Shown here: positions 22,253-35,294 of the stretch, piece after piece | How the letters are laid out: the number at the start of each line of letters is the position of its first letter | Position numbering within the stretch: position 1 is the first letter of the stretch | Source: Ustilaginoidea virens | Lineage: Eukaryota; Ascomycota; Sordariomycetes; Hypocreales; Clavicipitaceae | Direction of reading: 5' to 3' | Length of the DNA: 64,000 nt | NCBI RefSeq assembly: GCF_000687475.1 | Contig: NC_057319.1 | Coordinates: 3,090,001-3,154,000, forward strand | Made by a program: the position numbers and the translations under genes | Notes under the pieces: model-generated | Told to the model about the DNA's origin: nothing | Database searches by the model: none | Seen by the model: the letters and a program-made list of their open reading frames with translations, nothing else

Positions 22253-22836
22253 CTGCTCAAGTGCTCGCGGCTTGGAAACTCGATGAAACATCACAAATGT
22301 TGTGTCTGGTGTGCAGAGTAAGGCGTCCGGCCCCACACCCAAGTCCCCACACACGCATGGGCTAAGCCGAATTTCGACAATTGACCAGATCAAGCGAGCC
22401 CGTTTCCAAAATGTCGGTGAATGTCATGGGACGGCACGGGAGCTAAATTGTACCAGGCTGGGATGAAAAATCACGCCCCGTTAGCCCCTGTTGCCGTGTG
22501 CCATCTGCTCAAGGCTTTCACGTGGCCGCGAGTGGCGTCGCAAACAACTCGAGAGAATTGGACCGGATAAGAGGTACGGAGTACTGTAGGTACTGAGTCC
22601 CGAGTACATCCGTACCTTGGAGGCGGGCGGGCAGCTTTGAAGTTTGCGGTAGTCCGTACTCCGTAGGCTAAATAAACCCTTGCCCTACCCACCGTGTACA
22701 CCAATGCAGCGTGAACATCAGCTTGTAGGGGGGACGTGCAGGAACAGATGCGAGGTTTTTTTTTCTTTCCCCCGCCGCATGACAAAGTGGCCTTGGAGCT
22801 GGCTGGACGAGGATCCGAGTGCCAAGTGCAGGGCCA

Positions 22837-22870
<34 letters not shown>

Positions 22871-25575
22871 GACATTGGGTTTGGGTGCCATGATAACGTC
22901 TCGATGCGTTTTACTCCGTACAAGTGGTAGGTGCCTGCCTCGTAAAGTTCTTCTTCGGGCGTCAAAGTCGTTGGCGGGCTGGTTCGCTCCTTTATCCAAC
23001 GGCAAAAAGCCCCAGCAAAGTGTACGACGGCCTGCGCAAACGTCACATTGCCTCACCTCAAAAGGAGGGGAGGACCGCAAGCGCCGAGGTAGCGGCAAGC
23101 GCCGGGGACTTTCGGATAGAGTTTCTTTCGGCGGAGCTGTTTTGGGAAATGCAGGTGAATCCTCCTCCATCTGGCTTCCAACCATCCTCCCGGTGGGCTG
23201 GCTAGTCTGGGACTCTGGGGACTCTGGCTAACATTGATGCGTCAATCTACTTGGTCAGTTAGCAGGGGATACAAGGTAGGTACTAACTCGGTAGGTGGCT
23301 GCAGTCGTGCAGTCGTGCAGTCGTTGCAGTCGTGCAGTCGTGCAGCCGTGTCGTAGTAAAGTCAAAGAAAGCCCGTTCGGCCCAGGATGGAAGCAAGGGT
23401 TTGGACCCTCCTATGTCTTGCCAGATCTCGCTCTTACTCCACATGTACAAGGTAATTGCGAATCTCTGTCATGCAGAGCCAAGACGTATGGCGAAGAAAG
23501 AAAGGGTTACAGTATCTGCTCTGCTCATGCCTTCAAATTAGCAACACACGTGGCGGTGGAAAGTTTGTATTGGAGACAAGAAATCACCCATATCAAATTC
23601 AACCTCCGAGAAAGGTACCCGAACAAAATCCACACAGTCTCACCGAGCGAGCAATAGAACAAGATGCAGCACATGGGCACGATCAAGAAGCTCTCTCTCG
23701 GTTTCTAGGCTCAGTTGACAGACTGCGGTGATGTGGTGATGTGATGATCTGTCAAAAGTGGTTAGAACCCGAGGCCAAAAAACAGAACGGGTGACTTTTT
23801 TAGGACATGAGATGGTTGACTACCTACTGTAACACTTGTCCGTCCCTATAGGCCGGCCCACGGCATCGATGCAACTCCCTAAATTACGGCAAGTAAACTC
23901 TGTACTGTATGTATGTGCTCCGTACCGTAAAACGAACTGCAAATGACAAATCACCTCGGTCGCACAATCCGCAGTCTGCCAGGCAAGGTTACTAACAGAC
24001 ATCTGACCGATCCCCTACCTAATGCCACTCCGACGCCGTGCTTCAGAAGCAAAAGGAAAGAAACAATGATAGAAGACCTACCTTCAAAATTTTCAACAAA
24101 GAGACTTCCCTAACCGGACTTTGGCTCTGGCGACATGGACGAAACCTAGGGAGGCCAGTGCGGAAAGGAGATGGATGAACCCTACCTCGTAGTAGGTGTG
24201 CAGTTATGCCCAGACTCCAGAATCTCCTCACCCAGCAGAGAGACCTCACGACGCGCGGAAAAGGCATCAGACTGTACTCCGTACCCCTCTTCCCTCTTCC
24301 ATCCCCGACCCTCGTAGCTCCGTAAGCCTATTTTAGTGTCGACGGATTTCCGTCCGTGGGCTTGTGGCTGCTCAGAGACAGAGCTTGGTGGCGGCACGAC
24401 CCTGGGCATCCTGGCACCCCGGCACCTTCGTTGAAGTCGTGATGCCTTTTCTTCCCCTTTGCAGGAGGGGGCTTCTCCCGAGGCCTAACGATCCATTCGC
24501 TGGCACATGCATCTTCGCTTGTTCAATTTCGCACTTAATCTGCAAATCATCCTCTGTTCTCTACTTTTCTTTCGAATTTGGGCATTGTGCAGGGCTCGGC
24601 AATTGCCGAGTCTGCCTAACGCTTCTTTTTTTTTTTTTTTCCCGGCCAAAGATGGACTTTTATCGAATCTGAAACTTGTAATTGAGAGCCGCAGACTTAT
24701 TAGCGCTCTTACAAGGTGAACTCGACTTGACTTAGCTTCCGCCGCCTTATTCAAGGGCTTGATTCAGAAACGAGTACTTTGTTCTAAGCAGCCCCTTGAG
24801 AATAAGAGAGAAACTAGAAAGTAAATATGAATACAAGGGGTAGCAAGACGTACCTACCTGTTAAGGGAATATTCCCCCCCTTTTTTTTTTTTTTCTTGTT
24901 CTTCAGATTCACCTGTCTAGCCTTCCCTGAGCATATCCTCCTCACCACACGACGGCCTAGGTCAAGAGCCCTCCCCTATCTTTATCGAGTTGATGGTTAT
25001 TTATCTATCAACAGATCACTTTAAGCTCCCGTCAAACAAGGCAAAGTATCTCGTTGACAGGCTGTCGGCGGTTCCTCATGCATATATCTGATTTTCCACC
25101 TTGGTTAGTGCATACTAGTCACTCTGGATGAGGCCTGTTTGTGTGATTCTGTCAAGACAGCCCAGCCATCCCTCGGGGACGACTTAGCTAGTGGGTACGA
25201 GGAGAACTTTGTGCGGACCAAGACCAACCACCGCCTTCAAGGCAGCACCCAAACTGGGCCCTTTCAGCATGTCCATCACTGCCCCTGTCTTGTCTGAAGT
25301 GGTTATGGCCCCCATACCCCATACCACGAGACGGAGCAAATACACACTGACTTGGCGCTGCTGTGGAAGACAATTGAGCAGACCTGCGGTGATTGCACAC
25401 CGTCCACCCTAACCCGCCCCGCCTCCCCAACGTCCCTTCTTTCAAAATCCGTCTGGCTTCTGTTGCTCGCTCCACGGGCTGACCGTTCTTGCTTCCTTTC
25501 CATGTCTGCAGTTGTGTAAGCATAGATTTCCATCGGCCAATTCGGCGTGCAAGTGCCCTCCGCTTTCCGCCCAGC

Positions 25576-28500
25576 ATGGATGACCTGCGCTACCGCCCGC
25601 AGCAGTCTCGGAATGAGACCCCGATGGCATCCTTCATGTCGCCTCCTCGCAATGATGGCCGTGTCTCTCAGCAGAACACGCACGATCTTCGCACGACTAT
25701 GCCACGCAGGTTCACGACCGACTCAGGGAGAGTACCTACCTTGTCTTCAATAACGACACTGCCGTCTCCTCCGCGTGGTCTGGGGCTGGATTCGAACCCG
25801 GAATACCACAATGTGAATGTGAGAGCCACCCATACCATGCCTTGACGGTCCCTCCTCCCTTCACTGCTATTTTTTCTTTCTTTCTTTCTTTTTTCTTGTC
25901 TCCAGGTGTCCTCGATATCGAACGGGTTTGGCTGACTCTGCTTTTACACAGGCCATGCATAAAGTGCAGCTGGTACGTATTGCCCGCAGAATGAATGGCG
26001 GTCGCCAATGTGACCCAAGGAAACTTGTTCTCCCGGTGCCGTCAATGTTGCTTCTCCCTTGGTGTGCAATAACTCGGACCGACCAGACGCTAAAACCTGT
26101 CCTCAGATTGAGCAGAAGAAGCTCGAATACGAAAGAATAAGAGAACAAAGACGACGGTTCGAGCTGGAGATGCAAAGGCTTGACCAGCAGCAGCGGCGGG
26201 AGGCTCAGGAACTTGCGCAAATGGAAGAGGAAATCAGGATTGCTGGCCATCAGTCAGAACCAACCACTCCTCCAGAGTATCGAGACAATCCGACAGGGTT
26301 TCCCTCCATCTTCTCCCGACCGAATCGTTACTCCACATCAAGTCTAGCATCCCCACCTGGATTCAACCGTCCTGCTCGGTCTGGTTCCCAATTGACATCT
26401 CCACCATCTGGCTTGCTTCAGTCTCGGTACGGATATGACGACAGAGCGGTGCCTTCACGATCCGACCCAAATACTCGCCGCAACAGCGATGACGAGGATA
26501 AGGAAGAGGCAGTGCGGCAAGACCCAACCAGTCATAGGTCTACCAATGCGTACGTAACCTGCTTATTGTATGAATTGTTGTCGGTCCGTGTGATGAATCG
26601 TTGCTTCACAATTTCTTCTTCTCTCCCAAGGTGGTTTCCGTTGTCTCGCTTGTTGTTGAAGAAACCTGCATAACAGGGTCGGACGGCCCGTTGTGGTCAA
26701 GCTGCCAGAGACCTCAAGAGTTGTTGAATGTCGACTGGCAACAGCAGCCATCTTCAAGTTGCCTTGATCAAGACTGAAACTGATGTCAAGTTTTCTATGA
26801 TGAATGCTCTGTGCCTGGCTGATCAAAATCACCTTTACAGACTGAATCGATATTCCATGCCGGTTACCAGGTCGAGAAACGGATTGTACGACATGAATTT
26901 GGACCAAACCAATACCACACGTTTCTTGTTTGGTGACGACGAGCCCAACTCTCTGCCTCGTGGGCGAACACCGGACGAGAGCTTCCCCACCCTTGTTCGT
27001 CGCGAAGACCAAATGGTGAGTAACAAAACAATTCCATTACGTGTGCACTGGGACGAGGCGACAATGCCACTGCTTTGTGGGCCCCAGCTTGATATGATGC
27101 AAGAACTGGAATATGTCAATATGAACAATACAAACGGCCCAGCAAGCCCGCGTGTCATGATTCCGAGACAATGAACGGCTGGTAAGCTGGCAAGCTGGCA
27201 AGCTGGCAGTTGACGACTGGCCGGCAGCTGGTGGCCGTGATAGATGCAGTTGCAAGCCGGCTTGCCGCTTCATGCCCAGGCATTGGCCCAATCTCAAAGC
27301 TCCAGTCGCATCATGTGCTCTCGCTTGTCGCCAAGTTCTTGCCAGCATTCACCAGCTTCTTCACTGCAATCCACCACCTGCGCTTGCTGCTTTGTTGTGT
27401 CCGCCCGCTTCGAAGCATACTCAAACTGCTCGTCGATTTGCCGGGCTTTGTCTTCATTTTTACAGTCGTCTTTTCTTTGGTCCTTGCCTCGTTGCTCTTC
27501 CTCCCCCTTCTGCATTGCTTTCTGACATTGGGCGCTGTTTTCAGCTTTCTGCGTCCTCCGCGGCACTTGATCTTGCGCTGTCTCCATCACCTAATCCCGA
27601 GAAATCCAGCGGTTGGAATCGTATTAATCGTCACCGACACCAGCAGAGCTTATCCGCCATCAACGGGCTTTCCTCTACCCAATCAACCGAGGTCACGAAC
27701 CTTGGCAGCAGCCGACCCCAGTCTCTACGCCATTCGCTTGACCTGAAATACATTTCCGAGGGTTCGGTAGAGCCATCTTCGGTGACCATGTCTCCTCAGA
27801 ACAGCCACATGGCCTCGCCTCCCCGTCTCCAAAGCTCCTTCTCCGCCAACGACGTGCCGACGGTTAAGAGCCCGTCTGGTTCGGCCATTTTATCCGGAAA
27901 CGCCAACAATCATGCACAGCAACATTTCCACAACCACAACGCTCATATGGGTCGAATTCCTGCCGGTGCAATGCCCACGCGCCATACCCGGGAACTATCT
28001 AGCGACAGCAGCAACATGAGCATGAATGCTGGTCGCGATCAAGCAAATGGCTTTCAATCCATCCAGTCCGCTCTTCAAGCAAGCGCGGCGCCGTTTGGAC
28101 CAAGCCTTACGAGCGCAGCTCAGGTCAGCTCAGCTGCCGTAGTGTCTGGCGCGACCGCGACAGCTCCAACCCATTCCTTCAACAACTTCTACTCATCCAA
28201 CGGCTATGCTCCCCACTCAGCTAGCGCGAACGGAAACTATGGCATTCCCATGCTCACTGCCGGGCTGCAACATATGAGTATGAATGGCGCCAATGGTGGC
28301 AACATGTTTCCCGCTCAGAATTACACTGGTTATGGCCCAGCGCCCTATGCCCAAGGCGGCGGACAGTCGAGAGACAGCCAAGCTCGTGTCATGCAGCATC
28401 GACGCCAGCTCGATAATGAAGGTATGAGCCAGCTTGCAACGAGCGGCCATGATTGTTAACTAACTGAGGCTCCAAGCCATGTCTCGGTTCCAGAATATGC

Positions 28501-29771
28501 CGCTGGAATCCTTCCGCGGACAGATTTATGACTTGTGTAAGGATCAGCACGGTTGTCGCTATCTCCAGAAGAAGCTGGAGGAACGCCACGCCGATCAGGT
28601 GCACATGATATGGCTCGAGACCAATCAGCATGTCATTGAGCTCATGACGGATCCCTTTGGTAATTATTTGTGCCAAAAGCTCCTCGAGTTCTGCAATGAC
28701 GATGAACGGACGGTTTTGATCCAGAACGCATCCCAGGACATGGTTCGGATCGCGCTCAACCAGCATGGAACCCGAGCGCTGCAGAAGATGATTGAATACG
28801 TTGGCACTCCCCAGCAAGTGCATCTTATTATCGAGGCGCTTCGTTTCCGCGTCGTCGAACTCATTCAGGATTTGAACGGCAACCACGTCATCCAAAAGTG
28901 CCTGAACAAGCTCACGCCGCTCGATGCTCAGTTCATTTTCGACGCGGTTGGTAACAACTGCGTCGAGGTAGGGACTCACAGGCACGGTTGCTGCGTCTTG
29001 CAGCGCTGCATCGACCATGCTTCGGGCGAGCAGAAGCCGTGGCTTGTTCAACGAATCACGGAACACGCTCGAATTCTCGTGCAGGACCCGTTCGGCAACT
29101 ATGTTGTGCAGTACATCATTGACCTCAACGAGCCGAGCTTCACCGAGCCCGTGGTTGCCACGTTTCAAGGCTGCATCAGCCAACTCTCGCGCCACAAGTT
29201 CAGCTCCAACGTTATTGAGAAGTGTCTCAGGTGCTCCCAGGCGCAGTCCAAGGACATGATTGTTGAGGAGCTGCTTGCACCGCAGGAAATGGAACGCCTG
29301 CTTCGGGATTCGTTTGCCAACTACGTTATTCAAACCGCTCTCGAGTTCGCTACACCGCATCAGAAGTATCGATTGGTTGAAGGCATCCGCCCCATTTTGC
29401 CGCAAATCCGCACGACGCCTTATGGCCGCCGCATTCAGGCCAAAGTCTCGGCCTATGACAACCGCGGAAGCGCGGCCTCCAGCGGCCAAGCTACTCCTGC
29501 CGACAACACGCAAGGTCAGATCCCCCTACGCCAGGGCCACAGTCGTGGCATGTCTGGAAGTGCGCCAGTGCTGGCCACCAACGGCGTCGGAAATGGAGGC
29601 ATCGGTGTTGCAGTATCGAGCCAAACCGCGCGACAGAGTGTGCCCTCGTATCCCAGCAGTGCCGTTCTGACAGTGCCTCCTCCCCCTTCGGGAGTGACCC
29701 CTGTTTCCCAGCCTCAAAGCCAACAACACTCTCAGTTCAGCCCACGGGCGCCAGCTAGTTTCACCAGCTAG
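25576..29771 (+). CDS. Pumilio/Puf-family RNA-binding protein
   Basis: Six exons proposed: 25576-25818, 25952-25972 (21 nt), 26107-26549, 26871-27015, 27545-28421 and 28477-29771, summing to 1007 residues in one frame. The C-terminal exon carries eight Puf repeats whose RNA-facing cores are visible in order: HGCRYLQ, FGNYLCQ, HGTRALQ, NGNHVIQ, HGCCVLQ, FGNYVVQ, FSSNVIE, FANYVIQ, followed by the TTPYGRRIQAK end. Puf proteins bind mRNA 3' UTRs and repress or localise the transcript. The N-terminal 560 residues are Ser/Asn/Gln-rich with a coiled-coil-like segment (EQKKLEYERIREQRRRFELEMQ). The 26549-26871 join and the second exon are the least certain: the 26550-26870 segment might contain another exon, and the fifth intron at 529 bp is long for this genome. 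The repeat-domain assignment is firm; yeast Puf4/Mpt5-like membership is likely. Confidence 0.9.
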
Positions 29772-31208
29772 TTTCACTACATTGCGCATTCTTCAAACTC
29801 CAACCCCGGGTGCAGGTGGTGAGACGCGCTGGGTGTAAAAAAAAAAAAAAAAGATTTTTTCCATCTCCTTTTCTTTTCTCACTATTGCATTGCCGCCTAT
29901 ACACGACGAGCCACTTGTATCAACATGCCCTACCAAAAGTTCTGCTTGGTTCGTGTCTCCAGGGACATGCGACCTTTCATACAGCACGGTTACGACACTG
30001 CAATGACTTCACGACGACCACTTTTACATTTTGCGCCAATGTTCGATTGCCATTTGTGCACCATGGGAGCGCCATTGCATTACTAGCTCAGTCCCTCAGT
30101 TCTGATCTGCACAGCACATCTGACGGTGCTTTGTGTGTATAATATCCAGGAACGGAGTTACGCATGGGGAAGAAAAAAAAAGAAGAAGAAGAAAAGAAGA
30201 AAGAAAGAAAGCCGAACGAAAGAGGAAACGAGATCGACCTTGCCGATCGGTCGACCGTTTCACACTGACCGTTGGGAAAACGCAGATGTCACCTTGTTGG
30301 GATGTGTTCTGCTGATGGCGGATACGCAGGAGGGCTATCGACTCACATGATCTATGCCGACGAGTTTCCCCGGTTCTTTGCAGTCTGTTTTTTCAAGCCT
30401 CTCACTTATTGCTTTTTGTTTCCCATTTTTTGCCTGTTCGCGCAAGTCCCTCCTGCCCTTTCTTCATCCTTACCCGACTGATTCTTGACGATATTTCATT
30501 TCACTCATGCCTGATTGGTTACTTTGTGTGTTCCCTGGCCAGGGAGACGGTGCGGTGCTGTCTGCCATTGACGGACACCTCAGAGCCGTCTAATGGCTTC
30601 AGTATCCTCCTTGGTCGGATAGGGACGGTTTCTTCCCCACGTTATTGAAATTCCAGGTCTGTATATGGGTCGTATTGGAGACGCGGAAAGGGGAAACGAT
30701 TAGGGGACGGATGGATATGAGCCGTGAAATGATTTGAAGATTTTGCTTTGTTTTGTTATGCACAATCCTTGTATGATCTCCAGAGACTACTTCAGTAACA
30801 CCAGTTTAGAAGACTTTGGCGCTTGATACGTTGCCATCGCGCGAGGAATCGCCAGTTGCTTTCTGCATAGCGGCATCCACTGACCAGACCAGTACATGTT
30901 TGCCCCCCCCCCCCTGCCTCCTCTTCCTTTGTATTATCCACCTTGTATTTCTGGAAATGATTCACTCGAGCCGCACGGGACACTGGGCTGCGCATCATCC
31001 CTTGGCTGCTGGCCATGCGTGATGCTGGCCATGCGTGATGGTGGGTCATTCTGACAGTCCTGCATGGCCTGCTGATCGACGTTGTACGCTGTAGCGGATG
31101 CCTCTCCATGGCTCGTCAGTGTCGTTGCCGTGACCTTGGCTGCGTAACACCCGTCACCTGATGAATGAATCAAAGTAAACGACTGGTTGTTGCAATAGTA
31201 CGGGTTTG

Positions 31209-31260
31209 TATGGCGTCCGAGTATAGCGTCCGAGTATGGCGTCCGAGTATGGCGTCCGAG
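31209..31260. repeat. 13-bp tandem repeat, four units
   Basis: Four copies of TATGGCGTCCGAG, one with a G-to-A change (TATAGC...). The unit is intergenic. Confidence 0.9.
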
Positions 31261-31407
31261 TCCGAAGGAGCTAATTGTCAGGGAAGCCACGTGCAACTTC
31301 CCGTGGCCGCGGCTGTGTGGCCAACCACGGCAAGGCGTTCTACTAAGCGCCAGAAATGCTCACTATTTTCTCACAAAGGCCAACTATCTAATATCAGGCA
31401 GGAGCTA

Positions 31408-31440
31408 ATAGCTATTAGCTATTAGCTATTAGCTACTAGC
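31408..31440. repeat. 7-bp TAGCTAT tandem repeat
   Basis: About four and a half copies of TAGCTAT, largely self-complementary through AGCT/TAGCTA, so it could form a small hairpin. Confidence 0.8.
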
Positions 31441-31826
31441 AACTGAGATGCGTATCCCATTGCAAGGACGGGGTTCAGCGGGGAAACGGCGGCTGGTTTG
31501 GGGTCATCACTCCAGCCGGGTCATCCAGCCGGGTCATCTTCTTTTCAAAATGGGCAGAACTACGACAATAGATTTTGTGTTGTTGTTGTTGATGTTGATG
31601 ATGATGACTTTCTCTTCCATGTACCGAAACCCCGACCCTGGTTTCCCTGCCACAAAGGACCGACTCCAACGCGCACAAGCTTGACAAAAACCACGCAATG
31701 CCCCAATGAAACCAGTCACTGCCCGTCGCACAGCGGTCCTGTTCTGGTTCTGCTCCGCCGCCCAGCCCGTCCAAGCACGCCCCGTCAGGCAATCTCTCAG
31801 CAACGCCCGCCACCGCGACGCGACGC

Positions 31827-32893
31827 TTATCGGTAGCGCCACAGGGAGGTGGTGTTGTGACGCAGCCAGGTCTTTCTGCGGCCGGCGCGGGTCTTGTTGT
31901 AGCGGTGGCCCTTGTTGAGGCCGCGCGACTTTTTGCCCGTGGCGGTGAGGCCGCGGGCCTCGCGGTGCTTGTGGACCGGGTTGACGATCCAGTTGATGCG
32001 GGGGTCGATGCGGATGGCCTTGTGCTGGGGGTCCACGAGGATGACCTCGTAGTACTTGTACGTGGAGTCCTGGTTGATCCAGTACGAGTTGAGGACTCGG
32101 AGGTTGGCGCAGCGGCGGCCGACGCGCTCCTCGGCGGTGGCCTTGAGAGACCGCTGGTACTTGAGCTGGTTGATACCCTGGTTGGTGGGCTTGCCTGTTG
32201 TGCAGAGGGGCGAGTTTTAGCAACACACGCGATACGGATTTTGTGCCTCGGGTGCAGGCAAACGCAAAAAAGGATCCTTGCTGCCACGCGAGGGGACGAT
32301 CGACGGGCAAAACGTACCGTAGGTGGCGCCCTTGGGGGCAGGGCGCTTGCGACCTCCACGGCGGACGCGGACTCGGTAGATCACGTAGCCCTGCTTGGCC
32401 TTGTAACCCAGGCGGCGAGCCTTGTCAGGGCGCGAAGGGCGAGAGGCGCGGTGAATAACGTTCAGTTGACGGTACTGCATCGCGCACTTGTCAGCAAAAA
32501 AAAAAAAAAAAAAAAAAGGTTAATAACGAGCGTGCATGAGCCAGCCCGGCCTCGGCTTTCTCTCCCCGTCATCTTATTTTTCCCCAGAGATGCTTCTGGC
32601 GGGGGTTGGCTTCCATCGTCGCGACCTTGTTCTTGTTCCTTTCCTCATCTTGCCAGCTTTGCGGAACAGCAAGGGGTGCTCGGATGTATCAGCTTTCCCA
32701 TGACAGAGACGCCTTGTAGGGAAGGGGATGAGGGAAACGAGGTAGAGCTTCGACCGGTCTCGCTCGTCCATGAATGGGAATTCTTCAAGGTCCAGCTTCG
32801 ACGTACTTCCCAGCAGCGCACTCGGAGAAGGAAGCTCATCAGATCTGACTGCTTCTTCTTCTGAAGTTCCTCGACATACTTGAGGGCACCCAT
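31827..32893 (-). CDS. RPL15: 60S ribosomal protein L15 (eL15)
   Basis: Three exons on the minus strand: 32893-32807, 32474-32318 and 32194-31827, giving 203 residues, one shorter than the yeast protein. The joins restore [18 protein letters not shown] and [18 protein letters not shown]. It is a core large-subunit ribosomal protein. Seen: [10 protein letters not shown] start, [56 protein letters not shown] and the C-terminal [22 protein letters not shown]...WRYR. Donors are GTACGT in both introns and acceptors CAG. The first intron is long (332 bp) and includes an A-tract, a common place for regulation in fungal ribosomal genes. The start ATG has G at -1 and A at -2 with clear homology from residue 1. 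Confidence 0.96.
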
Positions 32894-33409
32894 CTTGGCT
32901 AGAAGCGCAGCGCACAAATGTTAGAATAGACGGATAATTGATAGATTCCGCGTCCAGACGATGAAAAGACAGCGGGCACGGGAGGAGAGGGAAACAAACC
33001 GGATAGTGATAGGCGGAAATTCCTGTGCCGGGTTAGTATTTAGTGGTGGAAGCGTTTCGTTTGAAGGACGTGAATATTATTATCCTGGCATGGTTGAATG
33101 AAAATTGCACACAACGTTGTGTGGGCTAAGCGATGCGCTAGTCTGCTTTCGGGACTAGTGTGCTCCGAGCTTGCTCCCCCCCCCCCAAGTTGCCCTGATG
33201 GGTCCGCCGCACGGATCGGCTGTCCCACGCGATGAGTCAGCACGCAAAGGACCTACGTTCTCCGGACAGACTCCGACGGAGTGGGTACCTAATGTAGTTT
33301 AATCTGGCGACTTTCGTTGATCATCTGTGTGATAAAGCAGAAACATAACATAAATAACAAGGCCAGCCGACTCCAACCGGTCCTCACGCCGTGTGCCATG
33401 ATTCGATGC

Positions 33410-34424
33410 TTACGTGCGAGCTTCGAGGTCTTTTCCCCTCGGCAGCAGCGTCGCGATTCCAGACAATGTCTGCAGTATTGCCTGCGCCACACTTCCCCAC
33501 GTTACCGTTTCCTTTCGTGGTCGACATGCGTCCAGCAACTCCCACGCAATTTGATCCACGTCGTCGTCTCGCATTTCCGGGACGGACCCAGCCATGTGCG
33601 GGATGACGTTTTGCTCGACAATCTTGATGGACAGAAGCATAATGCTTCTGTTCAGCTCGTAAAGATCGGTGCTATCCTTCTCCCACTGGATCCAAGACGG
33701 GAATGTGATGTCACTGCTCGATCCATCCAGCTGTTCGTAGTCGCTCACCCTCCGTCGATAATCAAGCAAGGCCAATTTCGCCTGTTCGTAGACGTCGTTG
33801 GTCAGCGCATCCACTGCGTCGGGGCGAGACATGTTCCAGTAAGGCAGCACTGGGTGAACCTCCAGCGGGAACTCGAAGAGGAGAGTCAAGGTCTCGATAT
33901 CGGATAGAGCCTGGCTTGTGCTACTATGCAATCGTCAAAACCTTGCCGCAGAACCTGGCAAAAGGCCCACTGACCTTTTGGAAAACACGTCAGTTTCCAA
34001 CGCCCTCTTGACCCCTTCTGCCATTCCTACCAGAGCCACTTTGGCCTCGTGGGGAGTTGCTCGTTCATCGTAGGACACGGTGGTTACTGGCTTGGAGGCA
34101 TGTCTAGAGGCACATTCGGTCGTCAGACTGGATGGATTGCTTCGAGTCAGTGATGCCACTTATGCGCAATCTTGAATACCTAGCGTCCCGGACAGATGAA
34201 GTGCCATCACCATCGCCAAACTGCCTTGTCCGAGTCTTCTTGAACTCGTGTGAGTTGGTACGGAAGCATGGCTGCGACCACGAACCATCAGGGTTTCTGT
34301 CGGGCACAGCGGTATCTTCGATTTCATCATCTGGAAAGTAGTTGGTTAGCCAATCAACCAAGAATGAAGCTTTGGTCGAGAAGCGAAAAGCAAATACCAA
34401 CCATGGCTGATTTGTTTCCGTTTC
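33410..34424 (-). CDS. Unrecognised three-exon protein, 5' end unresolved
   Basis: Exons on the minus strand: at least 34424-34180, then 34127-33975 and 33923-33410. The two introns are 52 bp (GTATTC...CTGAC...CAG) and 51 bp (GTCAGT...TAG) and keep one frame: 295 residues from position 34400. The frame is open back to about 34463 with no in-frame ATG, so an upstream exon is likely; CAG|G at 34424 is a candidate acceptor. The product is acidic, mostly helical-looking, with no motif I recognise (segments such as FLVDWLTNYFPDDEIED and WNMSRPDAVDALTNDVYEQAKLALLDYRRR). Consistent splice signals and phase argue it is a real gene. Function unknown. Confidence 0.6.
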
Positions 34425-35294
34425 CTGGTCAATGGTGCCATTGCGAAAGTGTCGCTAGTGTCTGCATTCCCATATCACACCAAGACTTTGCGGAGAGGCT
34501 GTGGAAAGTCAATCCCACTGATGACGGTAGGAGTCTGGACGGTCCTCGCCAGCAGCCGCCAGCTGGCAGCTGGCAGCACGACAACTGCAGATCGACCTTG
34601 GCACCATCAAGGTTGCAGCAACAGAGCACCTTGCGTGGATATTTTTATATAATACTCGTAAGTCATTTAATTTAATCTTGTCTCTAAACCCTACAATCCC
34701 GAATAAAAAAGTCAAGTAATGCTCCACAGCTATGGTAGCGGAAGAAAAACAGGAGTCTGAAGAGAGTGTAAAAGATGATGGAACTATTAACAAAAAATGT
34801 CGTCCAAGAAAGAAGAAAAAAAAGGGGGTTTCTGTCTTGTATGATTTCAGCCTGGACCAAGTCGCCTGTTCCTTTGATGCTTATTTGGATACAGGGCGCA
34901 TTTTCCTTTACTTACGCATTTGTCCCTCTATTGTCTTTCCGTTTGCGATGTCAAGATTTCCCCCCTACCAACTTCTCCCATGTCCCTGCGTTATTGGAAT
35001 ATCGCCACAAATAGCATCTCCAGAAACAGGCAGGAAGAATGTTTTTCTTTGTGTTTTCAATCAAATAAAAAAAAAAATTGGGAAGCGACGAGGAGAACCT
35101 CTAAAATGGAGAATGATAAATATGACATGTCTAAGCGAAAGAAAATGGTTCCGATGAGCCGCAAAAAGGGGGTGATACGCCGAATTCGGAGATAATTGAG
35201 GCACTTGGAAGACTATGGTATGGGGCTCTCCGACTATAGCCTTCCTTTCTTACACGCTGTCTCATAAAAAGTAATATTCAACGTATGGAGAGAA
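34425..35294. other. Intergenic / possible upstream exon region
   Basis: May contain the missing first exon of the preceding minus-strand gene and the 3' UTR of the PSP1-domain gene. A-rich tracts occur near 34800 and 35067. No feature could be placed with confidence. Confidence 0.4.

Larger units (their letters stand above)
21151..25575. other. Long intergenic region (4.4 kb) between divergent genes
   Basis: Holds the RPC2 leader (GAA/TTC repeats near 21237-21270) and the Puf-gene upstream region. Between them I see no supported gene: open frames are short and mutually overlapping. The stretch has A tracts near 21500-21540, several TACTCCGTA-class motifs (21463, 21976, 22575, 22657, 24275), TACCTACC clusters near 21994-22040, GTGCCT repeats near 22839-22868 and GTCGTGCA repeats near 23302-23346. 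Confidence 0.55.
29772..31826. other. Intergenic region between convergent Puf and RPL15 genes
   Basis: No gene recognised. It includes GAA-rich tracts near 30170-30215, a poly-C run near 30905-30915 and two tandem arrays listed separately. The left part is presumably the Puf 3' UTR and the right part the RPL15 3' UTR. Confidence 0.55.
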
